Assembly: GCF_016342275.1 (NCBI RefSeq)
Contig: NZ_JAEIOT010000004.1
Location: 186,001-250,000, forward strand
DNA length: 64,000 bases
Reading direction: 5' to 3'
Source of the DNA: Corynebacterium marambiense
GTDB lineage: Bacteria; Actinomycetota; Actinomycetes; Mycobacteriales; Mycobacteriaceae
Shown here: one piece after another, positions 44,494-53,221 of the stretch
How the letters are laid out: the number at the start of each line of letters is the position of its first letter
Numbering within the stretch: the first letter of the stretch is position 1
Notes under the pieces: generated by a model
What the model saw: the letters and a program-made list of their open reading frames with translations, nothing else
What the model was told of the DNA's origin: nothing
The model's database searches: none
Position numbers and translations under genes: made by a program

Positions 44494-44500
44494 CCCACCC

Positions 44501-45931
44501 ATGGGTAAGACGTATGTGGGATCCCGGCTACGCCAGCTCCGGCGCGAACGCGACCTGAGCCAGGCCGCCCTGGCCTCGACACTCGGGCTCTCCGCGTCCT
44601 ACGTCAACCAGATCGAACACGACGTCCGCCCGCTCACAGTCCCGGTCCTCCTCCGGATCACCGAGGCCTTTGGGGTCGACGCGACTTTCTTCTCCCGGGA
44701 CGATGACTCCCGGCTGCTGGCGGAAGTCCAGGACGTCGTCCTCGACCGGGAGATCTGCCCAGACCCGGTCGAACTCCAGGAGCTGTCCGAGATGGTCTAC
44801 AACCACCCCGCTCTCGCCAAGGCGATGGTGGACATGCACCGCCGCTACCGGAACGTCCGCGACAAACTCTCCCTGGCCACGGATGTGCGACATTTTCCGA
44901 CCGCTGTGGAATCCGGTTTCCGGGCTGTCGACAGCCCCCTCGGCATGCCCCATGAGGAGGTCCGCGACTTCTTCTACGCCCGACAGAACTACCTCGACGA
45001 GCTGGACACATCGGCGGAAGTCCTCTCGGAGGAACTCGATGTAGATCCCACCGATCCAGCACGGACAGAGGTAGCGATCACCCGACGTCTCGGACTGCAC
45101 GGGATAACGGTGTGCAGAGGGACGGCCTCGGAAGACACGCTGCACCACCTCGACCGGGAGAACGGCATCCTGTCTCTCTCCCCCAGACTGAACAGCGGCC
45201 AACGGGCTTTCCGGATGGCAGCCGAACTGGCACACCTCGAAGCTGCCGACATCCTCAGTGCCGCGGTCGATTCCGGCCACTTCACCTCGGAGGAATCCCG
45301 GATTCTCGCAACCCGGGGTGTCGGAAGCTACTATGCAGCGGCACTCCTCATGCCCTACCGCCGCTTCCATGCGGAAGCCGAGCAGTCCAAGTACGACATC
45401 GATCACCTCGCCCAGATCTTCGGTACCGGATACGAAACCGTCTGTCACCGGCTATCCACCCTCCAACGGCCGCAACTGCGGGGTATCCCGTTCACATTCG
45501 TCCGGGTCGACCGGGCGGGGAACATGAGCAAGCGCCAGTCCGCGACGGGCTTCCACTTCACCCACTCGGGCGGCACCTGCCCCCTGTGGAACGTCTACGA
45601 GACGTTCACCAACCCGGGAACGATCATGCGTCAGCTCGCCCAGATGCCCGACGGCCGGAACTACCTGTGGATCGCCCGGACGGTACGCCACCACCGCAGC
45701 CGTTTCACCGAACCCGGGAAGATCTTCGCCATCGGTCTGGGCTGCGAGGCCCGGCACGCCGAGCGGACCGTCTACGCGGAAGGGCTGGATCTGGCGAACC
45801 TCGACGCCGCGACACCAATCGGGGCGGGCTGCCGCGTCTGTTCCAGGTCGAACTGCGCACAACGCGCATTCCCCCCAGTCCACCGGCCGTTGAAGATAGA
45901 CGCACACACCTCGACGGTCGCCCCATACTGA
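44501..45931 (+). CDS. ramB: Transcriptional regulator of acetate metabolism RamB
   Basis: This 476-residue protein has an N-terminal XRE-type helix-turn-helix ([30 protein letters not shown]), a ImmA/IrrE-like middle ([19 protein letters not shown]) and a C-terminal DUF2083-type domain with a Cys-rich end ([29 protein letters not shown]). That architecture is RamB/RamR-like. In C. glutamicum RamB represses aceA, aceB, pta-ack and others on glucose. The ATG at 44501 begins the conserved [13 protein letters not shown] and lies 7 nt after a TAGACT hexamer. It is divergent from sdhCAB, as in C. glutamicum, and convergent with lpd. Confidence 0.94.
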   Translation: MGKTYVGSRLRQLRRERDLSQAALASTLGLSASYVNQIEHDVRPLTVPVLLRITEAFGVDATFFSRDDDSRLLAEVQDVVLDREICPDPVELQELSEMVYNHPALAKAMVDMHRRYRNVRDKLSLATDVRHFPTAVESGFRAVDSPLGMPHEEVRDFFYARQNYLDELDTSAEVLSEELDVDPTDPARTEVAITRRLGLHGITVCRGTASEDTLHHLDRENGILSLSPRLNSGQRAFRMAAELAHLEAADILSAAVDSGHFTSEESRILATRGVGSYYAAALLMPYRRFHAEAEQSKYDIDHLAQIFGTGYETVCHRLSTLQRPQLRGIPFTFVRVDRAGNMSKRQSATGFHFTHSGGTCPLWNVYETFTNPGTIMRQLAQMPDGRNYLWIARTVRHHRSRFTEPGKIFAIGLGCEARHAERTVYAEGLDLANLDAATPIGAGCRVCSRSNCAQRAFPPVHRPLKIDAHTSTVAPY

Positions 45932-45980
45932 GCCTGTCCGCAACCACCCGGCAGTGCCGGGTCCGCCGGTGAACGCGACA

Positions 45981-46015
45981 GAGGGGCCGCACCGATGTTC
46001 CCGGTGCGGCCCCTC
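45981..46015. terminator. Bidirectional terminator between ramB and lpd
   Basis: Perfect 14-bp arms GAGGGGCCGCACCG (45981-45994) and CGGTGCGGCCCCTC (46002-46015) with a 7-nt loop lie between the convergent genes. Confidence 0.85.
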
Positions 46016-46028
46016 AGAGATACGTGGA

Positions 46029-47444
46029 TCAGAGGTTGATCATGTGTCCGGAGATACCCTCGACCGCTTCCTTCATCGCCTCGGAGAGCGTCGGGTGGGT
46101 GTGCACGTTGCGCCCGACCTCCTCAGCGGTGAGGTCGAAGCGCTGCGCCAGGGTCAACTCGGGAAGCAGCTCGGACACGTTCGATCCGACCATGTGCGCA
46201 CCGAGCAGCTCACCGAACTCGGCATCGGCGATGACCTTGACGAAACCGGCCGGCTCGCCGAGGCCCTGCGCCTTGCCGTTCGCCGAGAACGGGAATGTCG
46301 CGGTCTTGATCTCCCAGCCACGCTCCTCCGCGAGCTCGCGGGCCCGCTCCTCGGTGTATCCGAAGGACGCGACCTGCGGGTTACAGAAGGTGGCCCGGGG
46401 CATCATCATGTAGTCGCCCAGTTCCATCGTCTCGGCACCCGCGATGGTCTCTGCGGCGACGACACCCTGCGCCTCGGCGACATGCGCCAGCTGGAGCTTC
46501 GCGGTGACGTCACCGATGGCGTAGATGTGTTCGACATTGGTGCGCATGCGCTCGTCAATGTCGATCGCGCCACGCTCAGTGAGCTTGACGCCGACCTTGT
46601 CCAGACCGAAGCCTTCGACGCGGGGCGCGAAACCGATGGAGACCATGACCCGGTCAACGGTGAGGGTGTCGGTCTTCTTGCCGTCCTTGGACTCGACGTC
46701 GACCTCGACGCTGTCGCCATTGTCGCGGACCGCGGTGGTCTTGTGACCGGTCAGGATCTTCACCCCAAGTTTTTTGTATTCCTTGGCGATGGCCTTGGAG
46801 ACGTCCGCGTCCTCGTTGGGCAGGACCCGGTCCATGAACTCCACGATGGTGACATCAACGCCGTAGTTGGAGAGCACGTAGGCAAACTCCATGCCAATCG
46901 CCCCGGCACCGACGATGACCATCGACTCGGGCAAATCCTTGTCCAGGATCTGCTCCTCGTAGGAGACGATGTTGCCGCCGATCTCGATACCGGGGAGTGA
47001 ACGCACGACGGAACCGGTCGCGATGATGCAGTTGTCGAAGGTGACCTTCTTCCCCGCGTCATCGCCCTCGGTGACCTCGATCGTGTGCTCGTCGACGAAG
47101 GAGCCGAGGCCGTTGATCTCGGTGATCTTGTTCTTCTTCATCAGGTAGTGGACGCCCTTGACGATGCCCGCAGAGACCTTCCGCGAGCGGTCGTGCGCCA
47201 CACCGAAATCGAAGGACACGTCACCGGATATGCCGAAGAGCTTCGCCTCATGGTTGAAGGTGTGCGCCACCTCCGCGTTCTTCAGCAGCGCCTTTGAGGG
47301 GATACACCCCACGTTCAGGCAGACACCACCCCAGTACTGCTTCTCGATGACGGCAACCTTCTTGCCGAGCTGGGAAGCACGGATGGCGGCAACGTAGCCA
47401 CCGGGACCCGCGCCGAGTACAACAACGTCATAATGTTCAGTCAC
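46029..47444 (-). CDS. lpd: Dihydrolipoamide dehydrogenase
   Basis: Lpd (E3) re-oxidises dihydrolipoamide in the pyruvate and 2-oxoglutarate dehydrogenase complexes, passing electrons to NAD. The 471-residue flavoprotein has the FAD fold [16 protein letters not shown], the redox disulfide [17 protein letters not shown], the NAD fold [16 protein letters not shown], the second FAD motif YAIGDVTA and the His-Glu pair in [10 protein letters not shown]. The GTG at 47444 lies exactly 7 nt after TATCCT, so it is likely leaderless, and CACGTA/TACGTG arms (47444-47461) cover the start. lpd lies close to ramB-sdh as in other corynebacteria. Confidence 0.97.
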   Translation of the reverse strand: MTEHYDVVVLGAGPGGYVAAIRASQLGKKVAVIEKQYWGGVCLNVGCIPSKALLKNAEVAHTFNHEAKLFGISGDVSFDFGVAHDRSRKVSAGIVKGVHYLMKKNKITEINGLGSFVDEHTIEVTEGDDAGKKVTFDNCIIATGSVVRSLPGIEIGGNIVSYEEQILDKDLPESMVIVGAGAIGMEFAYVLSNYGVDVTIVEFMDRVLPNEDADVSKAIAKEYKKLGVKILTGHKTTAVRDNGDSVEVDVESKDGKKTDTLTVDRVMVSIGFAPRVEGFGLDKVGVKLTERGAIDIDERMRTNVEHIYAIGDVTAKLQLAHVAEAQGVVAAETIAGAETMELGDYMMMPRATFCNPQVASFGYTEERARELAEERGWEIKTATFPFSANGKAQGLGEPAGFVKVIADAEFGELLGAHMVGSNVSELLPELTLAQRFDLTAEEVGRNVHTHPTLSEAMKEAVEGISGHMINL

Positions 47445-47451
47445 ACGTACA

Positions 47452-47457
47452 AGGATA
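47452..47457 (-). promoter_or_regulatory. Putative -10 element of lpd, inside an inverted repeat
   Basis: TATCCT on the minus strand ends 7 nt before the lpd GTG. CACGTA (47444-47449) and TACGTG (47456-47461) flank it as perfect 6-bp arms, so an operator may overlap the start site. Confidence 0.5.
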
Positions 47458-47609
47458 CGTGCCCGTGCTCTGAATGTCGTGCAAACGGTCCATCAATTCC
47501 GGTGCGGGCCGGGCAATGGGATGAGCCCGCGGGCCCGCCTGCGACCGCTGCGCAAGCACCTGTCGCCCCGCGACCGGGGGCCAACGACTGCGATCCCCAC
47601 CGGAATGAA

Positions 47610-47658
47610 TGCAGGGCACCTCACCGCACACGAAACGCGCGCCGTGAGGTGCCCTGCA
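47610..47658 (-). terminator. Strong terminator between the small peptide gene and lpd
   Basis: Perfect 15-bp arms TGCAGGGCACCTCAC (47610-47624) and its complement (47644-47658) begin 60 bp past the small peptide gene stop. It isolates that gene from lpd, which has its own promoter. Confidence 0.8.
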
Positions 47659-47717
47659 CCGCGACCACAGACACAACTGGGTCACGGAAACCTCAGGGAC
47701 TGAGGTCCGGAGACGTC

Positions 47718-47828
47718 TCAGAAGCGGCCCACTCCGTGGGAAAGTGCACTGGTGACGGAGGAGCCAGCGTGGGCGAGGAAGCCGAGTGCGTTGTTGATCA
47801 TGAGGATGATGGGTTCGAGTGCCTGCAT
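47718..47828 (-). CDS. 36-residue hydrophobic peptide, candidate cell-wall channel protein
   Basis: The peptide begins MQALEPIILMINNALGFLAH and ends SALSHGVGRF. It has no signal sequence, no Cys and an amphipathic/hydrophobic pattern of small residues. The ATG at 47828 follows AAGG at 9 nt, and a strong terminator at 47610-47658 follows the stop, so it looks like a single-gene transcript. Corynebacterial PorA/PorH-type cell-wall channels are signal-less peptides of about 40-60 residues, some encoded near mycolyltransferase genes, as here. That parallel is inference; I see no sequence identity that proves it. An alternative is a toxin-like or other membrane peptide. Confidence 0.6.
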   Translation of the reverse strand: MQALEPIILMINNALGFLAHAGSSVTSALSHGVGRF

Positions 47829-48480
47829 GGGTTTCTGCCTTTTCGATCGGAGTTGTCTGTGTCCGGACACGGGGACCGGGAACTGGTGGGGTTTCCCACC
47901 TCGAGGGTTCCGGACCGGTCGCACCGGCGGAAGCACCACTGCCCGGTGTATACGGGCGGGGTGGCTCGGGCGTTACGCGCCGCAGCTTCCGGTTCATCGT
48001 AAGCGCTGCCGGTCCGCCCCGGAAGTCCACGGGGGAACACGGCGCCCCTGCGGCGACAAAGCTCCGGGCTATCCCGACAAAACCGCAACCGCACCCGCCT
48101 CTTGTGTCATTTCATTGGCATCAGCAACTCTGGACTTAGCTCGTGAATCCGGGAACCCCGCTCAGCCGAGCAGACCGAGCGGACTCTGTGCAGTCGCAAC
48201 CCAGCGACGGGGCAGCGCCCAGACCGGAGGGACTCCCGGCGTTCCGGGACAACACCGTTCAGACACGGAGTGCTAACGTTTGGGTGACGCTCCACGACAT
48301 ACATGTTGGATCCGATCAGCCGACAGCGAACGACGTTTCCCGACGACAGCGGGGTCGCGCCGGCCGATCGGTTCGGACGGTCAAGACGGAACCGCGGTCC
48401 GCACCATAGGACGGGGCGGGCCGCCACGGCCGGGAACAGCTTTCCGAAACCGACGCGAACAACTACACCAAGGACAATTC
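47829..48480. other. Intergenic region between small peptide gene and first mycolyltransferase
   Basis: These 652 bp carry no further ORF with a credible ribosome site. They should contain the divergent promoters of the peptide gene and the mycolyltransferase, and possibly a long leader for the peptide mRNA. ACATACATGT at about 48298-48307 is a near-palindrome. No clear -10/-35 pair could be assigned. Confidence 0.4.
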
Positions 48481-49599
48481 ATGAGGAACCTCCGACGCAT
48501 CGCGGCACCTGTCGCAGCTCTGGCCCTATCCGCTGCAGCCGTGACTGGCACGGTGCTCACCGCGCCCGCCGCACTGGCTTCCGATCTGACCCCGGCTCAG
48601 GTCGCGGGCGATACGCCCCGTGCCACCGTCACGGTGGGGCCCCGTGATGTCCAGGGCGGGACCGCATACGACGGAAGCGACTCCCTGATCTGGCGTGAGA
48701 AGATCAACAGCTACAACAATGACCGCGTCGTCGAGATGTGGGCCCACTCCCCCTCGATGAACCGCGACGTCCCGCTCGTCGTCATCAAGGCAGACCAGAG
48801 CACGGGGCCCCGCCCTGTCATCTACCTCCTCAACGGCGGCGACGGCGGCGAGGGCAGGGCAAACTGGATCATGCAGACCGACGTCATCGACTACTACCTG
48901 ACGAAAAACGTCAACGTCGTCATCCCGATGCAGGGCAAGTTCTCCTACTACACCGACTGGGTGGAGGACGTCCCCGCACTCGGGGGCAAGCAGATGTGGG
49001 AGACCTTCCTGACGAAGGAACTCCCGGAACCCCTCGAGTCAACCCTCGGTGCCGCCAACAAGCGCGCGATCGCCGGCATGTCCATGTCCGCGACCACCTC
49101 ACTCCTCCTCGCCCAGCACAACCCGGGCCTCTACGACGCCGTCGGCTCCTTCTCCGGCTGCGCGGAGACCTCCCGTGGACTCGCCCCCGAGTACATCCGC
49201 CTGACGCTGGCCCGTGGTGGCGCCACCCCGGAGCAGATGTGGGGCCCGCTCGGTACCCCGAACTGGCACTACAACGACGCCCTCATCAACGCTGACAAGC
49301 TCCGCGGCACCGAGGTCTACGTCTCCAACGCCTCCGGCTACGCCGGCACCGAGGATCTGTGGACCTCACCGTGGACCGGCGGACAACCGATGAACGTCTT
49401 CGTGCACGTGGTGAACGGCGGCATCATCGAAGGCGTGACCAACGTGTGCACCCACGACCTGAAGGTGAAAATGGATTCCCAGGGCGTGCCCGGTAACTTC
49501 AACTTCCGCCCGACCGGAACCCACTCATGGGGCTACTGGCAGCAGGATCTCCGTGATTCCTGGCCCGTCTTCGCTCGGGCCTTCGGCATCGGGGAATAG
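48481..49599 (+). CDS. Trehalose corynomycolyltransferase (antigen 85 family), copy 1
   Basis: Cmt enzymes move corynomycolate between trehalose monomycolate, trehalose dimycolate and arabinogalactan outside the membrane. The 372-residue precursor has a signal peptide ending ALA at residue 33. The alpha/beta-hydrolase domain shows YLLNGGDGGEGRANW, the long VVIPMQGKFSYYTDW segment, the nucleophile GMSMSA, GSFSGCAE and the catalytic His in RPTGTHSWGYW. The ATG at 48481 follows AAGGAC. It is followed by a terminator and a second copy. The two genes share a 132-bp identical block. Confidence 0.93.
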   Translation: MRNLRRIAAPVAALALSAAAVTGTVLTAPAALASDLTPAQVAGDTPRATVTVGPRDVQGGTAYDGSDSLIWREKINSYNNDRVVEMWAHSPSMNRDVPLVVIKADQSTGPRPVIYLLNGGDGGEGRANWIMQTDVIDYYLTKNVNVVIPMQGKFSYYTDWVEDVPALGGKQMWETFLTKELPEPLESTLGAANKRAIAGMSMSATTSLLLAQHNPGLYDAVGSFSGCAETSRGLAPEYIRLTLARGGATPEQMWGPLGTPNWHYNDALINADKLRGTEVYVSNASGYAGTEDLWTSPWTGGQPMNVFVHVVNGGIIEGVTNVCTHDLKVKMDSQGVPGNFNFRPTGTHSWGYWQQDLRDSWPVFARAFGIGE

Positions 49600-49607
49600 C
49601 ACCCCCT

Positions 49608-49642
49608 CCGGCCATCGGGGCCTTGTCTGCCCCGGTGGCCGG
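49608..49642 (+). terminator. Terminator between the two mycolyltransferase genes
   Basis: CCGGCCATCGGGGC and GCCCCGGTGGCCGG form a 14-bp stem with one G-T wobble and a 7-nt loop, 9 bp past the first gene's stop. The second gene must have its own promoter in the remaining 60 bp. Confidence 0.75.
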
Positions 49643-49704
49643 CTATAGCATTCTCACTGTCCCACACTGAATTCTCCCGCCCCGACGTTCGATTGGTCCC
49701 CACC

Positions 49705-51006
49705 GTGAATTTGTACCGACGCTTCGCCTCCCCGATCACCGCCTCTGCACTCGCCGCTTCACTGCTCGTCGCACCCACGGTGACGGTCCTCACCGCGCCC
49801 GCGGCGCTGGCGGCCCGGTTGACCCCGCAGGACGTCAATGCCGACCTACCGCCCGCTGTGATCACCCAGGGGCCCCTGGACATTGAAAACCCAGGCACGG
49901 CCTACGACGGCAACGAGGCACTCGCATGGCGCGAGCTCGTCGGCAAGTACACCGAGGCATCAAAGGGACGCGTCGCAGAGTGGTGGGCCTACTCCCCGTC
50001 CATGGACCGCCAGGTTCCCCTCGTCGTGATCAAGGCGGATGAGTCCGCGGGCCCGCGGCCGATCATCTACCTCCTCAACGGTGGCGACGGCGGCGAGGGC
50101 AGGGCGAACTGGGTCATGCAGTCCGACGTCATCGACTTCTACCTGACGAAAAACGTCAACGTCGTCATCCCGATGCAGGGCAAGTTCTCCTACTACACCG
50201 ACTGGGTGGAGGACGTCCCCGCACTCGGGGGCAAGCAGATGTGGGAGACCTTCCTGACGAAGGAACTCCCCGGCCCCCTGGAGAGCGCCCTGAAGACCAC
50301 CAACCAGCGCGCGGTGGCAGGCATGTCGATGACCGCGACCACCTCACTGCTCCTCGCCGAGCACAACAAGGGATTCTACGACGCTGTGGGATCCTTCTCC
50401 GGATGTGCGGAGACCGCCAACGGATTCGGTCCGGCGTTCATCGACGTCACCCTGGGCCGCGGTGGCGCCTCCAAGGAACAGATGTGGGGCCCGCTCGGCA
50501 GCGACCTGTGGACCTACAATGACGCACTCATCAACGCGGCCGACCTCGAGGGCACCGCGATCTACGTGTCCAACGCCTCAGGTTTCGTCGGCCAGAATGA
50601 CCTGTGGAGCGCCGGCCGGGGTTCCGCGGCCATCATGACCCTCACGATCGAAGGGGGCCTGATCGAGGCAGCAACGAACAAGTGCACCCACGATCTGAAA
50701 GCCAAGCTGGATGCCGAAGGTATCCCGGCCGACTTCAACTTCCGGCCCACCGGAACCCACTCCTGGCCGTACTGGCAGCAGGATCTCCGTGGTTCCTGGG
50801 TAACGTTCTCCAAGGCGTTCGGCCTTGATAACGAGATCACCAAGGAAGACGAGCGGGCCGCGAACGCAGAGTTCATGACCCCGGAAGACGTCGAGAAGGC
50901 GGCCAACGCAGGCAACATCGACGTCGACAAGATCATTGAGGAACTCCGCAACCCCGTCCCCCTCAACGTCACCGATCTCCCCGGCACGAGCCCCGCAGCC
51001 GGCTAG
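49705..51006 (+). CDS. Trehalose corynomycolyltransferase (antigen 85 family), copy 2
   Basis: This is a 433-residue paralogue of the preceding gene. The signal peptide ends at about residue 36 (LTAPAALA). Catalytic segments are GMSMTATTSLLL (Ser) and RPTGTHSWPYW (His). It extends about 55 residues beyond copy 1 with an acidic tail (EITKEDERAANAEFMTPEDVEKAAN and a final Pro/Thr end), which may contact the wall or a partner. The GTG at 49705 is chosen because it starts a normal signal peptide; a TTG four codons earlier is possible. The gene is followed by a terminator at 51023-51060. Confidence 0.92.
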   Translation: MNLYRRFASPITASALAASLLVAPTVTVLTAPAALAARLTPQDVNADLPPAVITQGPLDIENPGTAYDGNEALAWRELVGKYTEASKGRVAEWWAYSPSMDRQVPLVVIKADESAGPRPIIYLLNGGDGGEGRANWVMQSDVIDFYLTKNVNVVIPMQGKFSYYTDWVEDVPALGGKQMWETFLTKELPGPLESALKTTNQRAVAGMSMTATTSLLLAEHNKGFYDAVGSFSGCAETANGFGPAFIDVTLGRGGASKEQMWGPLGSDLWTYNDALINAADLEGTAIYVSNASGFVGQNDLWSAGRGSAAIMTLTIEGGLIEAATNKCTHDLKAKLDAEGIPADFNFRPTGTHSWPYWQQDLRGSWVTFSKAFGLDNEITKEDERAANAEFMTPEDVEKAANAGNIDVDKIIEELRNPVPLNVTDLPGTSPAAG

Positions 51007-51022
51007 ATCCCGCTAACCCGGA

Positions 51023-51060
51023 ACCGAACCCGTCGTCCCCTCCGGACGGCGGGTTCGGTC
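51023..51060 (+). terminator. Terminator after mycolyltransferase copy 2
   Basis: CCGAACCCG (51024-51032) pairs with CGGGTTCGG (51050-51058), with further inner pairing, followed by TCTTTCC. It ends the mycolyltransferase transcript before the oligopeptidase gene. Confidence 0.7.
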
Positions 51061-51075
51061 TTTCCGGGGCCTCGG

Positions 51076-51081
51076 TACGAT
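51076..51081 (+). promoter_or_regulatory. Putative -10 element of the oligopeptidase gene (leaderless)
   Basis: TACGAT ends exactly 7 nt before the ATG at 51089, favouring it over the ATG at 51080, which overlaps this hexamer. Confidence 0.5.
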
Positions 51082-51088
51082 GACGGGC

Positions 51089-53221
51089 ATGACCATTCCA
51101 GCCACCGGCCCGTCCCCCAAACCGGAAACCTTCGGTGAACCGGACTCCGCGCACCCCGAACTGGAGACGATTCTCTCCCCGGAGGCGCTCGCCTGGGCAG
51201 CGGAACACACCGCGACCACCGTGGCACTTCTCGACGCCCCGGGGTCCCGGTTGGACCGTAGGGAGCTCGAGTCCCGGATCCGCGAGGTGCTGGACACGGA
51301 CGACCGGATCGCGTTCCCGAACCGTCGTGGCGAGCAGGTGTACAACTTCTGGCGCGACGCGGAGCACACCCGTGGCCTGTGGCGGCGGGCACGGTTGGCG
51401 GACTATCGTTCCGGGTCGCCGGACTGGGAGATCCTGCTGGATCTCGATGCCCTGGCTGACGCCGAAGACGAGAACTGGGTGTGGCGGGGCGCGCACGTCC
51501 GATCCCCCGAGCATGACCGGGCGCTGATCCGACTGTCCCGGGGCGGGGCGGATGCCGTGGTGATCCGGGAGTTCGATCTCGTGTCCGGCGGCTTCGTCAC
51601 CGACCGTCCCTTCACCGTCCCAGAGGCGAAGACGACGGTGAGCTGGATCGACCGGGACACGCTCTTCATCGGTACGGACACAGGCGACGGTTCACTGACC
51701 ACCTCCGGCTATCCGGCACGCGTCCTGAGGTGGCATCGCGGTGAGCCGCTCACCAGCGCCGAACTGTACTTCTCCGGCCCGGAGTCGGACATCACCAGCA
51801 CGGGATGGGCGGACACGACACCTGGACATGAGCGTCTGTTCGTCCGCCGGACACTCGACTTCTACCGGCACCGAACATTCGTGGAGACGGATGCCGGCCT
51901 GCAGATCCTCGAGGTCCCCGAGGACTGCGAGGTGTCGGTCCACCGCGGCCAGTTGTTCGTGCTGCCGCGTACCGGATTCGGGGGCGTCCCGGACGGCGGC
52001 CTGGGGGTCACGGACCTTGTCTCCTACCTCGCCGGTGATCACACGCTGGAGTGCGTGTTCGCCCCCGGTCCGACGACCGCGTTGGTGGGTTTGTCGGTCA
52101 CCCGCAACCATCTGATCCTTACCGTGACCGATACCGTGGCGACGGTGCTCTTCGCGGCTCCATTGGATGCTCCGGTCACGAGACTCACCCGGCTCAATCT
52201 CCCGGGACTCTCAACCGTCAGCGTGGTGGACACCGCGCCGTTGGATGACGATCAGATCTGGCTGGCCGCCCGCTCCTTCACGGAGCCTGTGGAACTGTTG
52301 TGGGGTGATCTCTCGGACGGCCCCGGAGCGCTGGAGTTGCACACGGTATATCGCGCACCGGAGGCGTTCGACGCCGACGGTCTCAGTACCCGGCAGCACC
52401 ATGCCCGGTCCGCCGACGGCACGCTGATCCCCTACTTCATCACGGGACGTTTCGGTGGCGGCGCGGACGGGAGCGACATTCAACCACGCCCGTGTCTGGT
52501 CTACGCCTATGGCGGTTTCGAGGTCTCTCTCCTACCTGGTTATCTCGGTTCGACGGGGATCGGCTGGTTGGAGCGGGACAGATTGTTCGTGCAGGCGAAT
52601 CTGCGCGGTGGTGGGGAGTTCGGCCCTGCCTGGCACAGCGGCGCGACGGGAACCGACCGGCTGCGGGTCCACGAGGATCACGAGGCCGTGCTGATGGATC
52701 TGGTCGAGCGCGGTTACACCACCCCGGAGCAGCTGGCCGTGTGGGGCGGTTCCAACGGTGGTCTGGTGACGGCGGTGGCCCTGACCCGGTATCCGGAGCG
52801 CTTCGGGGCAGCGGTGGTGCAGGTACCACTCACGGACATGCTCCGCTATCACCGCATGTCGGCCGGCGCGAGCTGGACCGCCGAGTACGGGGACCCGGAT
52901 GATCCGGAGTTCCGCGAGGTGCTGAAGCAGTATTCCCCACTGCACAATGTCACGCCACGGGCGCAGCGGACCTATCCACCGGCGTTGGTCACGACGTCGA
53001 CACGCGATGACCGCGTGCACCCCGCCCACGCGCGACTGTTCGCAGCGGCACTCACGGATGCGGGGCAGCCCGTGGACTACTACGAGAACACCGAGGGCGG
53101 GCACGGCGGTGCGGCAGACAGCGCCCAGCGGGCCCGATTGTCGTCGGTGATCTTCGCCTGGCTGGATCGTCAGGTCGGACACGTGCCTCCCGGCGCGGTA
53201 TCATCCGCTCACGATGACTAG
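51089..53221 (+). CDS. Prolyl oligopeptidase family serine peptidase (S9)
   Basis: This 710-residue protein has an N-terminal beta-propeller (about 20-420) and a C-terminal alpha/beta-hydrolase domain. The catalytic triad is visible: Ser in VWGGSNGGLVTA, Asp in TSTRDDRVHPAH and His in ENTEGGHGGAAD. The oxyanion region LVYAYGGFEVS and NLRGGGEFGPAWH also fit S9A. No signal peptide is present, so it is cytosolic and probably cuts short Pro-containing peptides. The start at ATG 51089 is chosen over ATG 51080 because of the TACGAT box. The next gene overlaps its end by 8 bp. Confidence 0.9.
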   Translation: MTIPATGPSPKPETFGEPDSAHPELETILSPEALAWAAEHTATTVALLDAPGSRLDRRELESRIREVLDTDDRIAFPNRRGEQVYNFWRDAEHTRGLWRRARLADYRSGSPDWEILLDLDALADAEDENWVWRGAHVRSPEHDRALIRLSRGGADAVVIREFDLVSGGFVTDRPFTVPEAKTTVSWIDRDTLFIGTDTGDGSLTTSGYPARVLRWHRGEPLTSAELYFSGPESDITSTGWADTTPGHERLFVRRTLDFYRHRTFVETDAGLQILEVPEDCEVSVHRGQLFVLPRTGFGGVPDGGLGVTDLVSYLAGDHTLECVFAPGPTTALVGLSVTRNHLILTVTDTVATVLFAAPLDAPVTRLTRLNLPGLSTVSVVDTAPLDDDQIWLAARSFTEPVELLWGDLSDGPGALELHTVYRAPEAFDADGLSTRQHHARSADGTLIPYFITGRFGGGADGSDIQPRPCLVYAYGGFEVSLLPGYLGSTGIGWLERDRLFVQANLRGGGEFGPAWHSGATGTDRLRVHEDHEAVLMDLVERGYTTPEQLAVWGGSNGGLVTAVALTRYPERFGAAVVQVPLTDMLRYHRMSAGASWTAEYGDPDDPEFREVLKQYSPLHNVTPRAQRTYPPALVTTSTRDDRVHPAHARLFAAALTDAGQPVDYYENTEGGHGGAADSAQRARLSSVIFAWLDRQVGHVPPGAVSSAHDD

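Larger units (their letters stand above)
43822..44500. other. 679-bp regulatory intergenic region between sdhC and ramB
   Basis: No convincing gene is present on either strand. The region holds a GlxR-like site, a DtxR-like site, an 11-bp perfect palindrome TCTAATTTAGA (44002-44012), a large inverted repeat (44034-44060) and the ramB -10 element. The stretch 44090-44460 is C-rich on the plus strand and has no visible signal. Confidence 0.6.
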
